From: Comamonadaceae bacterium OTU4NAUVB1
GTDB lineage: Bacteria > Pseudomonadota > Gammaproteobacteria > Burkholderiales > Burkholderiaceae_C
Assembly: GCA_024372625.1 (NCBI GenBank)
Contig: CP099605.1
Span: forward strand, 124,001 to 188,000
Length of the DNA stretch: 64,000 nucleotides
Direction: 5' to 3'
This document shows positions 20,101-28,041 of this stretch, piece after piece; the first letter of the stretch is position 1, and every line of letters begins with the position of its first letter. The translations under genes and the position numbers were made by a program. The notes beneath the pieces were generated by a model, which ran no database searches, was not told where the DNA came from, and saw only the letters and a list, made by a program, of their open reading frames with translations.

Positions 20101-22528
20101 GCCGGTGGCCAACCGCCATCGCTTCACCGCCGAGCACCTGGTGGGCACGCTGGTCAACACGCTGGTGATGCGCACCGATCTGGCGGGCGACCCCAGCTTC
20201 ACCACGCTGGTCGAACGCGTGCGCGCCACGGCGCTGGCGGCCTACGCGCACCAGGAGGCGCCGTTCGACGAACTGGTCGAGGCCCTCGGCCACGACCGGG
20301 CCACCCATCCCGAAGGCCTGGTGCGGGTGCTCTTCAACGTGCTCAATGCGCCGCTGCGGCGGCTGGCCTACACCGGGCTGGACGTGGAGGAATTCCAGAT
20401 CGACCGCGCGACCGCGCAGTTCGACCTCGCCGTGCACGTGGACACCGAGTTCACGCACCAGATCCACGTCGAGTACGCCACCGACCTGTACGCGCCGGAG
20501 ACCGCCGAGCGCCTGCTGGAGAACTACCTCGGCCTGCTGGAGCGGCTGCTGGCCGCGCCCGCGCGACCGCTGTCGGAGCACGCCATCGTCGCCGCGGCCC
20601 AGCTCGCGGGGCTGCGCGACGGCTGGAACGCGACCGCCGTGCCGCTGCCCGCCGAGGTCGCGGTGCACCGCTGGTTGGCGCTGGACGACCCGGCGCGCCG
20701 GGACGCCATCGCCGTGAGCGACGCCACCGGGCGCGCGCTGAGCTACGCCGAACTCGATGCGCGCTCGGACGCGCTGGCCGGGGTGTTGCGCGCGCGCGGG
20801 ATCGGCCGCGGCCGGCGGGTCGGACTGGGCATGGCGCGCGACGCGGCGATGGTGATCGCGCTGCTGGGCGTGCTCAAGTCCGGCGCCGCCTACGTGCCCC
20901 TGGACCCCGGCTTCCCGGCCGAGCGCCTGTGCTACATGGCCGGCGATGCCGGACTGGCGGCACTGCTGGTGCGCGGGGTGGCGCCGGGCTGGCTCGCGGA
21001 GGCGGGCGTGGCGGTGATCGCGCTGGACGACGACGGCCAGCCCGTCGAGGCGGCCGGCGACGGGCAGGAGGCGGCGATGGCGATGGCGATGGCGACGGCC
21101 GGGCTCCCGGGCCCCGGGGACGCCGTGCTCGGAACCGACGCCGCCTACATGATCTACACGTCAGGGTCGACCGGCCGCCCCAAGGGCGTGGCCGTCCCGC
21201 ACCGGGCGGTGGTCAACTTCCTCGCCAGCATGGCACGCGAGCCCGGCCTCGCGGCCGGCGACCGGCTGGTGGCCGTGACCACCCTGTCGTTCGACATCGC
21301 CGTGCTGGAACTGCTGCTGCCGCTGGCCGTCGGGGCGCACGTCGTGCTGGCCGGCGCGGCGCAGGTGCACGATCCGCAGGCCCTGCGCGCGTTGCTCGCG
21401 CGCCACGACGCCACCGCCCTGCAGGCCACGCCCACGCTGTGGCGCCTGCTGGCCGACGCCGGCTGGTCGGGGCGCGCGGGCGGCGCTCCCTTCAAGGCGC
21501 TGATCGGCGGCGAGCCGCTGCCCCCGGCCCTGGCCGAGCGCCTGCTGGCCGTGGACGGCGTCGAACTGTGGAACATGTACGGCCCGACCGAGACCACCGT
21601 GTGGTCGACGCTCTGGCGCGTGGCGGCCCCGCGCGCGGGCATCGTCATCGGGCGGCCGATCGTCAACACCACCGTCCAGGTGCTCGACGAGGCCGGGCAT
21701 CCCTGCCCGGTGGGCGTGCCGGGCGAGCTGTGCATCGGCGGTGCCGGCGTCACGCTGGGCTACCACCGCCAGCCGACGCTCACCGCCGAACGCTTTCCTC
21801 CCGACCCCGAAGCGCGCGAGGCCGCGGCCCGCTTCTATCGCACCGGCGACCTCGGCCGCTGGCGCCACGACGGCCAGCTCGAACACCTCGGCCGGCTCGA
21901 CCGCCAGGTCAAGCTGCGCGGCCTGCGCATCGAACTCGGCGAGATCGAGGCGGCGCTGCTCGACCATCCTGACATCGCCGACGGCGTCGTCGTGACGCGC
22001 GCGCAGGGCGAAGGCACCGCCGATGCGGCCGGGGACGTGCGGCTGGTCGCCTACGTGGTGACGCGCGAGCCGGACCTGCCGGCCCTCGACGGAGCCGCCC
22101 TGCGCCAGCACCTGCGCGCGCGCCTGCCGGAGTACATGCTGCCCCAGCACGTGGTGCGGCTCGACGCGCTGCCATTGCTGCCCAACGGCAAGATCGACCG
22201 CAACGCGCTGCCGGCGCCGCAGCCGGTGCGTGCGGCGGCATCGGCGCCGCAGGCGTCCGGACCCGCGAGCGAACCCGCCGAGGCGACGGACCGGGCCGGC
22301 GGGCGCAGCCTGCCGAGCCGGCCGTCCGAGCGCGCCATCGCCGCCATCTGGAGCCGGCTGCTGGGGGTGGAGGAGGTGGACCTGCGCGACAACTTCTTCG
22401 ACCTCGGCGGGCATTCGCTGCTGGCGATGCGCGCGGTCGTGGCGATCCGCGAGGAACTGGGCCGCGAGGTCGATCCGCCACGCCTGGTCTTCGAGACCCT
22501 GGAGCAGATCGCCCGGGACCCGGGCTGA
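17144..22528 (+). CDS. FAAL-PCP-C-A-PCP lipopeptide-type nonribosomal peptide synthetase
   Basis: 1794 residues from ATG 17144; GTG 17090 and TTG 17183 are in-frame alternatives. Domain order: a fatty acyl-AMP ligase (A3 core YTSGSTTTPRGV near 182, YGLAEAVLG near 333); carrier protein 1 (LGGTSLL, phosphopantetheine Ser651); a condensation domain with active-site HHAITD at 848-853; an amino-acid adenylation domain (YTSGSTGRPKGV at 1338, LPNGKIDRNALP near its end); and carrier protein 2 (LGGHSLLAM, Ser1758). The protein then stops, with no thioesterase, reductase or second module. Reading the ten specificity positions by eye against GrsA gives D-I-L-Q-I-G-M-V-W-K, close to the glycine code as I recall it. 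It should therefore load a fatty acid, condense it with one amino acid and leave an N-acyl-aminoacyl thioester on carrier 2. No transporter, MbtH or phosphopantetheinyl transferase gene is beside it. Confidence 0.92.
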   Translation: MSPSVNHSHERCTLSSPSLSTLFASQCAAQGDKPAYVFLRDDLSVAESTSFARLGHEVRELAERLGAVASPGSRVLLAFPPGLDFVRAFWACMQAGCVAVPVPAPDPVRLLHGLPRLRAIIEDTGAALVLTSGELLQAARRVLEPALWAMAPWMALADVAARTGAPAVPAPVAGDALAYLQYTSGSTTTPRGVRIAHAQAIANVHALNEVGGVGPDSRSLVWLPHFHDYGLVHGVLAPMAGGLTSWLMSPLTFLRRPLRWLDALAALRITHSGAPASAYVACLRALDGRTLGRDLSALVSLNCGAEPIRADTVAEVVAVFGAAGMRPEAFMPAYGLAEAVLGVSASPRDRPAATLAFDARALARDRVVPTVTHADGPTPATAAGVRLLAGCGRPLRDTEVLIVDPATRELAAPDVVGEIWVGAPGVGDGYWRQGGASDATFGARLAGAPDGARGFLRTGDLGFLHADELFVTGRLKDLVIVHGANHYPQDLEWTAEHAHAALRPGYGAAFSVDGPDGEALVLLLETERRVGATPDADAIAVAVRRAVGEAHGLAVSVVALVRSGSLPRSSSGKVQRRLCRQRWLDGELDVQSVAPLTGTETSTGATADTARALTVMPRDATEQALWEIWHEVFGRAAFGVHESFFELGGTSLLMTQVASRIGQRLGLELPLAELFDHTSIAALARHVTLTLEARAEDASQAPAPAAIVRVARGAALPVSLSQRRMWVIQQFDPASSAYNVAVTLRLRGMLDAERLQRAFELVVKRHEGLRTRFALGDDEPVQLIDPPSAAPICVERLDLRAHPEPAGHARALLSARLAQPFDLARAPLHRAMLLRLDERDHVLSWVMHHAITDNWSFSVLMHELFTAYTACEAGREPAFEPMPVEYADYAAWQRSPEATAQRRPQMDYWLARLRGLAPLDLPTDFARPQRASFRGGRVAATLPPRLREAMRAFCAETASTPFVVLLSAFKLMLARAARTTDVAVGTPVANRHRFTAEHLVGTLVNTLVMRTDLAGDPSFTTLVERVRATALAAYAHQEAPFDELVEALGHDRATHPEGLVRVLFNVLNAPLRRLAYTGLDVEEFQIDRATAQFDLAVHVDTEFTHQIHVEYATDLYAPETAERLLENYLGLLERLLAAPARPLSEHAIVAAAQLAGLRDGWNATAVPLPAEVAVHRWLALDDPARRDAIAVSDATGRALSYAELDARSDALAGVLRARGIGRGRRVGLGMARDAAMVIALLGVLKSGAAYVPLDPGFPAERLCYMAGDAGLAALLVRGVAPGWLAEAGVAVIALDDDGQPVEAAGDGQEAAMAMAMATAGLPGPGDAVLGTDAAYMIYTSGSTGRPKGVAVPHRAVVNFLASMAREPGLAAGDRLVAVTTLSFDIAVLELLLPLAVGAHVVLAGAAQVHDPQALRALLARHDATALQATPTLWRLLADAGWSGRAGGAPFKALIGGEPLPPALAERLLAVDGVELWNMYGPTETTVWSTLWRVAAPRAGIVIGRPIVNTTVQVLDEAGHPCPVGVPGELCIGGAGVTLGYHRQPTLTAERFPPDPEAREAAARFYRTGDLGRWRHDGQLEHLGRLDRQVKLRGLRIELGEIEAALLDHPDIADGVVVTRAQGEGTADAAGDVRLVAYVVTREPDLPALDGAALRQHLRARLPEYMLPQHVVRLDALPLLPNGKIDRNALPAPQPVRAAASAPQASGPASEPAEATDRAGGRSLPSRPSERAIAAIWSRLLGVEEVDLRDNFFDLGGHSLLAMRAVVAIREELGREVDPPRLVFETLEQIARDPG

Positions 22529-22567
22529 GACGAACCGGCGGCGCGCGCCCGGCGGCGCGCGGGGCGG

Positions 22568-23047
22568 TTACTCGGCGAAGCCGTTGGCCAGCACGAGGAG
22601 GGCGCCGAGTCCCATGGCGACGCCGGGGAACGACCAGCCGGGCTTGCCGTCGGCCGGGGCCGCCGGCGCGATGGCGGCCACGGGCTCGAGGTCGACCCCG
22701 ATCTTCGGCCGGCGCGCGTCCACCACGCGCACCCCGGCGCCGTGCTCGCGCTTCAGGCGCAGCGTCAGGTCCGCGAGCGGGCCCTGGGCCAGCAACGGCG
22801 TCACGGCGTCGCCGGGACGGCTGAGCAGCGGAACGACCTGTTCCTGCGTCTTGGCGAACCACTTGCCACGCCAGTTCTCGCGCGCGCTGTGGCTGACCCA
22901 CTTGCTGATGCGGTGCGTCATGCGCGGCGCGCAGGCCACCAGCATCCAGTGGCGGGCGCCGTCGCCACCGACCTGGTCGGCCGTGGCGCGGGCCAGGAAC
23001 TCGCGGGCGTAGGCCGCGTCGTCGACGTACAGGATGATCTTTTCCAA
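22568..23047 (-). CDS. Unknown protein with a C-terminal membrane anchor, downstream of terC
   Basis: 159 residues, using a TTG start at 23047 because a good Shine-Dalgarno (AAGGAGA) lies 5 bases upstream and the text begins EKIILYVDDAAYAREFL. The longer frame upstream crosses two hairpins and is low-complexity. Residues 1-115 look like a small alpha/beta domain; the first strand IILYVDD and the later VRVVDARRPK recall nucleotide-binding or stress-type folds, but I cannot assign a family. The end, from WSFPGVAMGLGALLVLANG, is one hydrophobic segment that would anchor it in the membrane with a four-residue tail. It lies 118 bases downstream of terC on the same strand. Confidence 0.7.
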   Translation of the reverse strand: MEKIILYVDDAAYAREFLARATADQVGGDGARHWMLVACAPRMTHRISKWVSHSARENWRGKWFAKTQEQVVPLLSRPGDAVTPLLAQGPLADLTLRLKREHGAGVRVVDARRPKIGVDLEPVAAIAPAAPADGKPGWSFPGVAMGLGALLVLANGFAE

Positions 23048-23078
23048 AACGCTCTCCTTCGAAGTTCCCTGTGAAAAC

Positions 23079-23110
23079 GCCGGCGCCGTGCGGGATGCAG
23101 CGGCGCCGGC
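23079..23110 (-). terminator. Hairpin with short T tract between terC and the downstream gene
   Basis: Perfect 10-bp stem GCCGGCGCCG / CGGCGCCGGC with a 12-base loop. Reading on the minus strand it is followed by GTTTTC, so it may act as a partial terminator of the terC transcript. Confidence 0.6.
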
Positions 23111-23122
23111 TTCGGCGGTCGG

Positions 23123-23156
23123 GCGTCGTGGCGGTGGGGGTCCGCCGCCACGACGC
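23123..23156 (-). terminator. Second strong hairpin after terC
   Basis: Perfect 12-bp stem GCGTCGTGGCGG / CCGCCACGACGC with a 10-base loop, 9 bases past the terC stop. It lacks a T tract, so it is more likely an RNA-stabilising 3' structure or a pause hairpin than a full terminator. Confidence 0.5.
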
Positions 23157-23165
23157 TTGGCGTCG

Positions 23166-23903
23166 TCAGACGCCCGGGGCGTGCGTGACCTTGGGGCGGC
23201 GCGCCGCCACCATCTTGCCGATCGCGAGCACCAGCAGGGCACCGGCGATGCCGGCGGCGTACTTGATGGTGTCGGTCTGCGGGATCTTCGGCACCCAGGT
23301 CCAGGCGTCGAGCCGGGCCACGGCCGGGTCGGAGATCAGCATCGTGCCGGCGATCCAGCCCAGCAGCATGCCGCCCAGCGTGATGATCAGCGGGAACTTG
23401 TCCATCAGCTTGATGACCAGCTGGCTGCCCCAGACGATGATCGGGATGCTCACGATCAGGCCGAAGATCACGAGCGGCATCTGGTGGCCTTCGCCCGCGC
23501 CCTGCGCGGCGCCGGCGATGGCGATCACGTTGTCCACGCTCATCACCAGGTCGGCGACGATCACGGTCTTCACCGCGGCCCACAGCTTGTCGCTGCCGGC
23601 GATGTTGCCGTGCGCGTCGTCGCTCTCGGGCGCCAGCAGCTTCACGCCGATCCACAGCAGCAGCAGCGCGCCGACGATCTTCAGGAACGGGATCGCCAGC
23701 AGCGTGAGCGCGAAGAAGATCAGGATCACGCGCAGGACGATGGCACCGGCGGTGCCCCACAGGATGCCCTTGGTGCGCTGGGCCGGCGGCAACTTGCGGC
23801 ATGCCAGGGCGATGACCACGGCGTTGTCGCCGCCCAGAAGAATGTCGATCATGATGATCTGACCGACTGCGACCCAGAATTCCGGGGTCATGAACTGTTC
23901 CAT
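23166..23903 (-). CDS. TerC family membrane protein, probable manganese exporter
   Basis: 245 residues from ATG 23903 (MEQFMTPEFWVAVGQ), with an AGAGGA ribosome site upstream; the longer frame would use leader RNA. The family motif IDILLGGDNAVVIALAC lies in the first membrane helix, and a second acidic copy, VMSVDNVIAIAGAA, lies near the middle. These paired Asp/Asn segments are typical of the TerC/Alx/MntX group and likely bind the metal. About seven membrane segments. The leader carries a yybP-ykoY riboswitch, which elsewhere controls this same family in response to Mn2+; this supports Mn2+ export rather than tellurite resistance. An unknown gene follows after two hairpins. Confidence 0.92.
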   Translation of the reverse strand: MEQFMTPEFWVAVGQIIMIDILLGGDNAVVIALACRKLPPAQRTKGILWGTAGAIVLRVILIFFALTLLAIPFLKIVGALLLLWIGVKLLAPESDDAHGNIAGSDKLWAAVKTVIVADLVMSVDNVIAIAGAAQGAGEGHQMPLVIFGLIVSIPIIVWGSQLVIKLMDKFPLIITLGGMLLGWIAGTMLISDPAVARLDAWTWVPKIPQTDTIKYAAGIAGALLVLAIGKMVAARRPKVTHAPGV

Positions 23904-24047
23904 GGAGAGCGTCCTCTTTGTGTTTCGAGCCATCCCGCGCGGACTGGATCGAAGCCATCGGTAGAGGACCGGCGTCAGCCGTCGCCTGCGCGAGGCAAGG
24001 CGGTGTCCTGGTGGCAATTGCTTCGATCAAACCTGCACAGGTCAAAT

Positions 24048-24170
24048 CGAAGGTCTTGCTCGACCGCCCGATGAGGCGGTCCGGCAGGCCGGAAGTTTTG
24101 TGTGCTTCGTATTGACGACCTGTCGATGCCCTTCGTCTCGTCGACGACGGGCGGGAGCTACTCCCCTTCG
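24048..24170 (-). ncRNA. yybP-ykoY (manganese) riboswitch in the terC leader
   Basis: Read on the minus strand from 24170. The leader opens with CGAAGGGGAGTAGCTC and closes with GAGCAAGACCTTCG; the outer six bases CGAAGG pair with CCTTCG to make P1. GGGGAGTAG, the central GTCAATACGA and the 3' GCAAGACCTT are the invariant parts of the yybP-ykoY class, which binds Mn2+ where its two inner loops dock. A GC-rich hairpin (GGACCGCC TCAT CGGGCGGTC region) sits before the 3' P1 strand. It ends about 145 bases upstream of the terC start, leaving room for an expression platform; CCTGTGCAGG at 24033-24042 is a small dyad just after it. Confidence 0.88.
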
Positions 24171-24178
24171 TGGCGCGG

Positions 24179-24207
24179 ATTAAAACATTGGCTTTGCGCT
24201 GCCGCAA
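24179..24207 (-). promoter_or_regulatory. Sigma-70-type promoter for the terC leader
   Basis: On the minus strand TTGCGG (24207-24202) and TTTAAT (24184-24179) are separated by 17 bases. The predicted start, about 7 bases downstream, falls just before the first riboswitch base. Confidence 0.55.
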
Positions 24208-24402
24208 CAAGCATTTTCCCGCTGTCCGAGGAAAAGCATCCCGCAAGCCTTGCAGGGCCTTTGCGCGATGCTATCGAATCGATAGCGTGTCGAAGTCCCC
24301 AGGACCTCCCGGGACTTTGCGGCACTATCATCCGGCATGCCGGTCCGGGCACCCCGCCCGCGCCGCGTTCCGTCCGCCTCGCCGTCCGTTCCTCTCTCCT
24401 TC
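24208..24402. other. Divergent upstream region between the terC leader and the DUF3717 gene
   Basis: The rest of the roughly 500-base gap. It is less GC-rich than the genes and includes a small palindrome ATCGAATCGAT near 24275. It should contain the promoter for the gene at 24403, but I could not choose a convincing -35/-10 pair. No coding frame is supported. Confidence 0.4.
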
Positions 24403-24930
24403 ATGGCTGCCATCCACATCACCGACATCGAGGCCGCCATCAACTTCTGGCGCGGCCGCAGGCCCTCGCCCGATGGCGTCACGCTGGCGCCCGAACTGCG
24501 CGCGCTGGCCGAGGTGTACGCGCTCATGGTCTACCACCGCGAGGACGAGGTCGACGACGCGGGCTTCCCGGCCGAGGCCTGGGCCGCCTGGCTCGCCTGG
24601 TACGAGACCACGCCCGACACGCCCTGCATCGCCATCTGCTCGACCAGCCAGGGCGACGAGCAGTGCAAGGGCTGCGGACGCAGCTTCGGCGAGGTCCAGC
24701 ACTGGCCCGCCATGACGCCCGCCGAGAAGCGCCAGACCTGGCGCCGCATCACGCTGGAGGACTCGGCCTGGCGCTTCAACACCTATGCCGAGCGCGCCCG
24801 CGAGAACGTCGACGCGAAGCCGGTCGACGGCACGTCCGGCCCGACCGACCCCGGGGTCGACGACACGGCCGCCGCGACCGCGCCCCCCGTGCCCGGCACC
24901 CGGGGGCCGGGCGTCGCGCGCCGAGGCTGA
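24403..24930 (+). CDS. DUF3717 plus DUF1289 protein
   Basis: 175 residues from ATG 24403. Residues 3-70 (IHITDIEAAINFWRGR and on) are a DUF3717 domain, and about 72-120 are DUF1289, seen as PCIAICSTSQGDEQCKGCGR with four cysteines and the FGEVQHWPAMTPAEKR continuation. DUF1289 is a short cysteine motif suspected to bind a metal or Fe-S centre; its function is not known. The last 45 residues are Pro/Ala/Asp-rich and disordered. It is followed after 24 bases by the DUF2007 protein, probably as one transcript. Confidence 0.85.
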   Translation: MAAIHITDIEAAINFWRGRRPSPDGVTLAPELRALAEVYALMVYHREDEVDDAGFPAEAWAAWLAWYETTPDTPCIAICSTSQGDEQCKGCGRSFGEVQHWPAMTPAEKRQTWRRITLEDSAWRFNTYAERARENVDAKPVDGTSGPTDPGVDDTAAATAPPVPGTRGPGVARRG

Positions 24931-24954
24931 GCGGGACCGGTCCGCGACCTCCCC

Positions 24955-25269
24955 ATGCGCCGGCTCGCCCAGGCCCCCAACCTCGCCATCGCCACGTTGT
25001 GGGCGCACGCCCTGCGTGCCGACGGCATCGCCGCGTCCGTGCAGCGCGAGTTCCTGTGCGGTGCCATCGGCCAGTTGCCGCCCGACCAGTGCCTGCCCGA
25101 GATCTGGATCGACGACGACGCGCAGTTCGCGCGCGCCGAGACGGCCCTGCACGAACTGCGTCACCGCCCGCAACGCACCTGGCGCTGCCCGGCGTGCGGG
25201 GAACTCATCGAAGGCGGCTTCGAGCAGTGCTGGCACTGCGGCGAGATGATGGGGCCCGGCGCGGGCTGA
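24955..25269 (+). CDS. DUF2007 protein with a zinc ribbon
   Basis: 104 residues. The N-terminal half (LRRLAQAPNLAIATLWAHAL-like region with IAASVQREFLCGAIGQLP) is the DUF2007 fold, a small domain named putative signal-transducing protein by similarity to PII. The C-terminal end carries CPACG...CWHCG, a four-cysteine zinc ribbon at about residues 80-98. It sits 24 bases after the DUF3717/DUF1289 gene and converges on yaeQ. The function is unknown; binding a partner protein or nucleic acid through the ribbon is plausible. Confidence 0.82.
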   Translation: MRRLAQAPNLAIATLWAHALRADGIAASVQREFLCGAIGQLPPDQCLPEIWIDDDAQFARAETALHELRHRPQRTWRCPACGELIEGGFEQCWHCGEMMGPGAG

Positions 25270-25299
25270 CGCCGCCCGGCCGTGGCACGCCTTCGCGCG

Positions 25300-25860
25300 C
25301 TATTTCCAGCGCAGCGGCTCGATGTCGATGCTGTGCTTGCCGTCGCCCAGCATCAGCGCGCCTTCCTGGACCGTCGCCTGCAGCTGCATGCTGCGCTGGG
25401 CCAGTGCCGCGAGCGCCTGCGAAGCGGCCGTCGGGATGCGGAACACGCTGAGGTTGCGCACGCGCGTCAGCTTGTTCTCGATGCCGCGCCACCAGATCTC
25501 GGCGGCGTGGTTGAAGCAGTAGAGCAGGACCTCGTCGCCCTTGGCGCAGGCCTTGATCAGCGGCTTGTCCTCGGGCTGACCGACCTCGATCCAGACCCGC
25601 GTGCGGCCGGTGAAGTCCTTGAGCGAGACGTCCGGGTCGTCGGTGTTGGACAGGCTGTCGCCGAAGCCCAGCACGCCGTCGCCGCCGAGCACGTCCTGCA
25701 GCTTGTGGGCGTTGAGCGCCAGCGCGACCAGACGGATCATCATCCGCTCGTCGGTCTCGCTCGGATGGCGCGCCAGCGTCAGCGCGTGGTCGGCGTAGTA
25801 GCCGTGGTCGATGTCGGCGACCGCGAGGGCGGCCTTGAAGATGGTGGACTTGAGGGCCAT
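25300..25860 (-). CDS. yaeQ: YaeQ family protein
   Basis: 186 residues. It begins ALKSTIFKAALAVADIDHGYY, the family signature, and continues with HPSETDERMMIRLVALALNAH, which matches the PD-(D/E)XK-like nuclease fold of YaeQ. E. coli YaeQ was once proposed to replace RfaH, a claim not upheld; the present role is unknown. It starts 5 bases after the purB stop on the same strand, so the two are likely co-transcribed. The length is normal for the family. Confidence 0.92.
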   Translation of the reverse strand: MALKSTIFKAALAVADIDHGYYADHALTLARHPSETDERMMIRLVALALNAHKLQDVLGGDGVLGFGDSLSNTDDPDVSLKDFTGRTRVWIEVGQPEDKPLIKACAKGDEVLLYCFNHAAEIWWRGIENKLTRVRNLSVFRIPTAASQALAALAQRSMQLQATVQEGALMLGDGKHSIDIEPLRWK

Positions 25861-25865
25861 CGCGC

Positions 25866-27296
<1,431 letters not shown>

Positions 27297-27406
27297 TCAT
27301 TTTTCTTGCACGATTCTGAGTTGATTCGACTACAACGAATGCGTATGAAGTCGCCACACTAGAATCAAAACGCTACAACCAAGTCCCCTACGGAGAGAGA
27401 AAACGC

Positions 27407-28021
27407 ATGAAACTGATCGGATCTTCCGCCAGCCCCTACGTGCGCAAAGTGCGCGTGGTTCTGGGCGAGAAGCGGCTCGACTATCAGTTCGTCGTCGAGG
27501 ACGTCTGGTCCGACGCCACGGCGATCGCGAAGTCCAATCCGCTGGGCAAGGTGCCGTGTCTGGTGATGGAGGGTGGCGAGGCGATGTTCGATTCGCGCGT
27601 CATCGTCGAATACCTCGACACGCTGTCCCCGGTGGGCAAGCTCATTCCGCAGTCGGGGCGCGAACGCGCCGAGGTCAAGACCTGGGAGGCGCTGGCCGAC
27701 GGCGTCATGGACGCCGGCGTCCTCTGGCGCCTGGAAGGCACGTGGAGCGGCCGCGCCGACGGCGAGCGCAGCCAGGCATGGATGGACCGTCAGCGCGGTA
27801 AGGTCGAGGCCGGCATCGCCGCCATGGCCAAGGGCCTGGGCGACAAGCCCTTCTGCATCGGCATCCACCTGACCCTGTCGGACATCGCGGTCGGCTGCGC
27901 GCTCGGCTGGATCGGCTTCCGTTTCCCCGAGATCGACTGGCGCGGCACGTACCCGAACCTCAAGCGCCTGCACGACAAGCTGAGCCTGCGGCCCAGCTTC
28001 GCCGACACCCAGCCGGGCTGA
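27407..28021 (+). CDS. Glutathione S-transferase family protein (YibF-like)
   Basis: 204 residues from ATG 27407 with a GGAGAG ribosome site. The thioredoxin-like N-domain opens KLIGSSASPYVRKVRVVLGEK with the candidate catalytic Ser near residue 9-11, the cis-Pro segment NPLGKVPCLV, and FDSRVIVEYLD as the glutathione gamma-Glu site. An all-helical C-domain follows. It fits the bacterial YibF/GstB-like group; the substrate is unknown. Upstream, TTGATT (27321) and TATGAA (27344) 17 bases apart could form the promoter. It converges on the oxidoreductase gene with a 20-base gap. Confidence 0.88.
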   Translation: MKLIGSSASPYVRKVRVVLGEKRLDYQFVVEDVWSDATAIAKSNPLGKVPCLVMEGGEAMFDSRVIVEYLDTLSPVGKLIPQSGRERAEVKTWEALADGVMDAGVLWRLEGTWSGRADGERSQAWMDRQRGKVEAGIAAMAKGLGDKPFCIGIHLTLSDIAVGCALGWIGFRFPEIDWRGTYPNLKRLHDKLSLRPSFADTQPG

Positions 28022-28041
28022 ACCGGCCCCGGCCGCACCCC

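Noticed and set aside
17195..20668. Minus-strand open frame of over 1100 codons antisense to the synthetase
   Set aside because: It mirrors the high-GC codon pattern of the plus-strand NRPS; its product is Arg/Gly/His-rich with no motif, while the opposite strand shows full NRPS motifs.
21073..21100. GCGATG short repeat inside the adenylation domain
   Set aside because: It codes a brief Met-Ala run in a loop, keeps the frame and shows no sign of a regulatory or phase-variable role.
22531..22562. CGGCGGCGCGCG direct repeat after the synthetase stop
   Set aside because: Simple GC-rich sequence in a 39-base convergent gap, without a T tract or clear stem.
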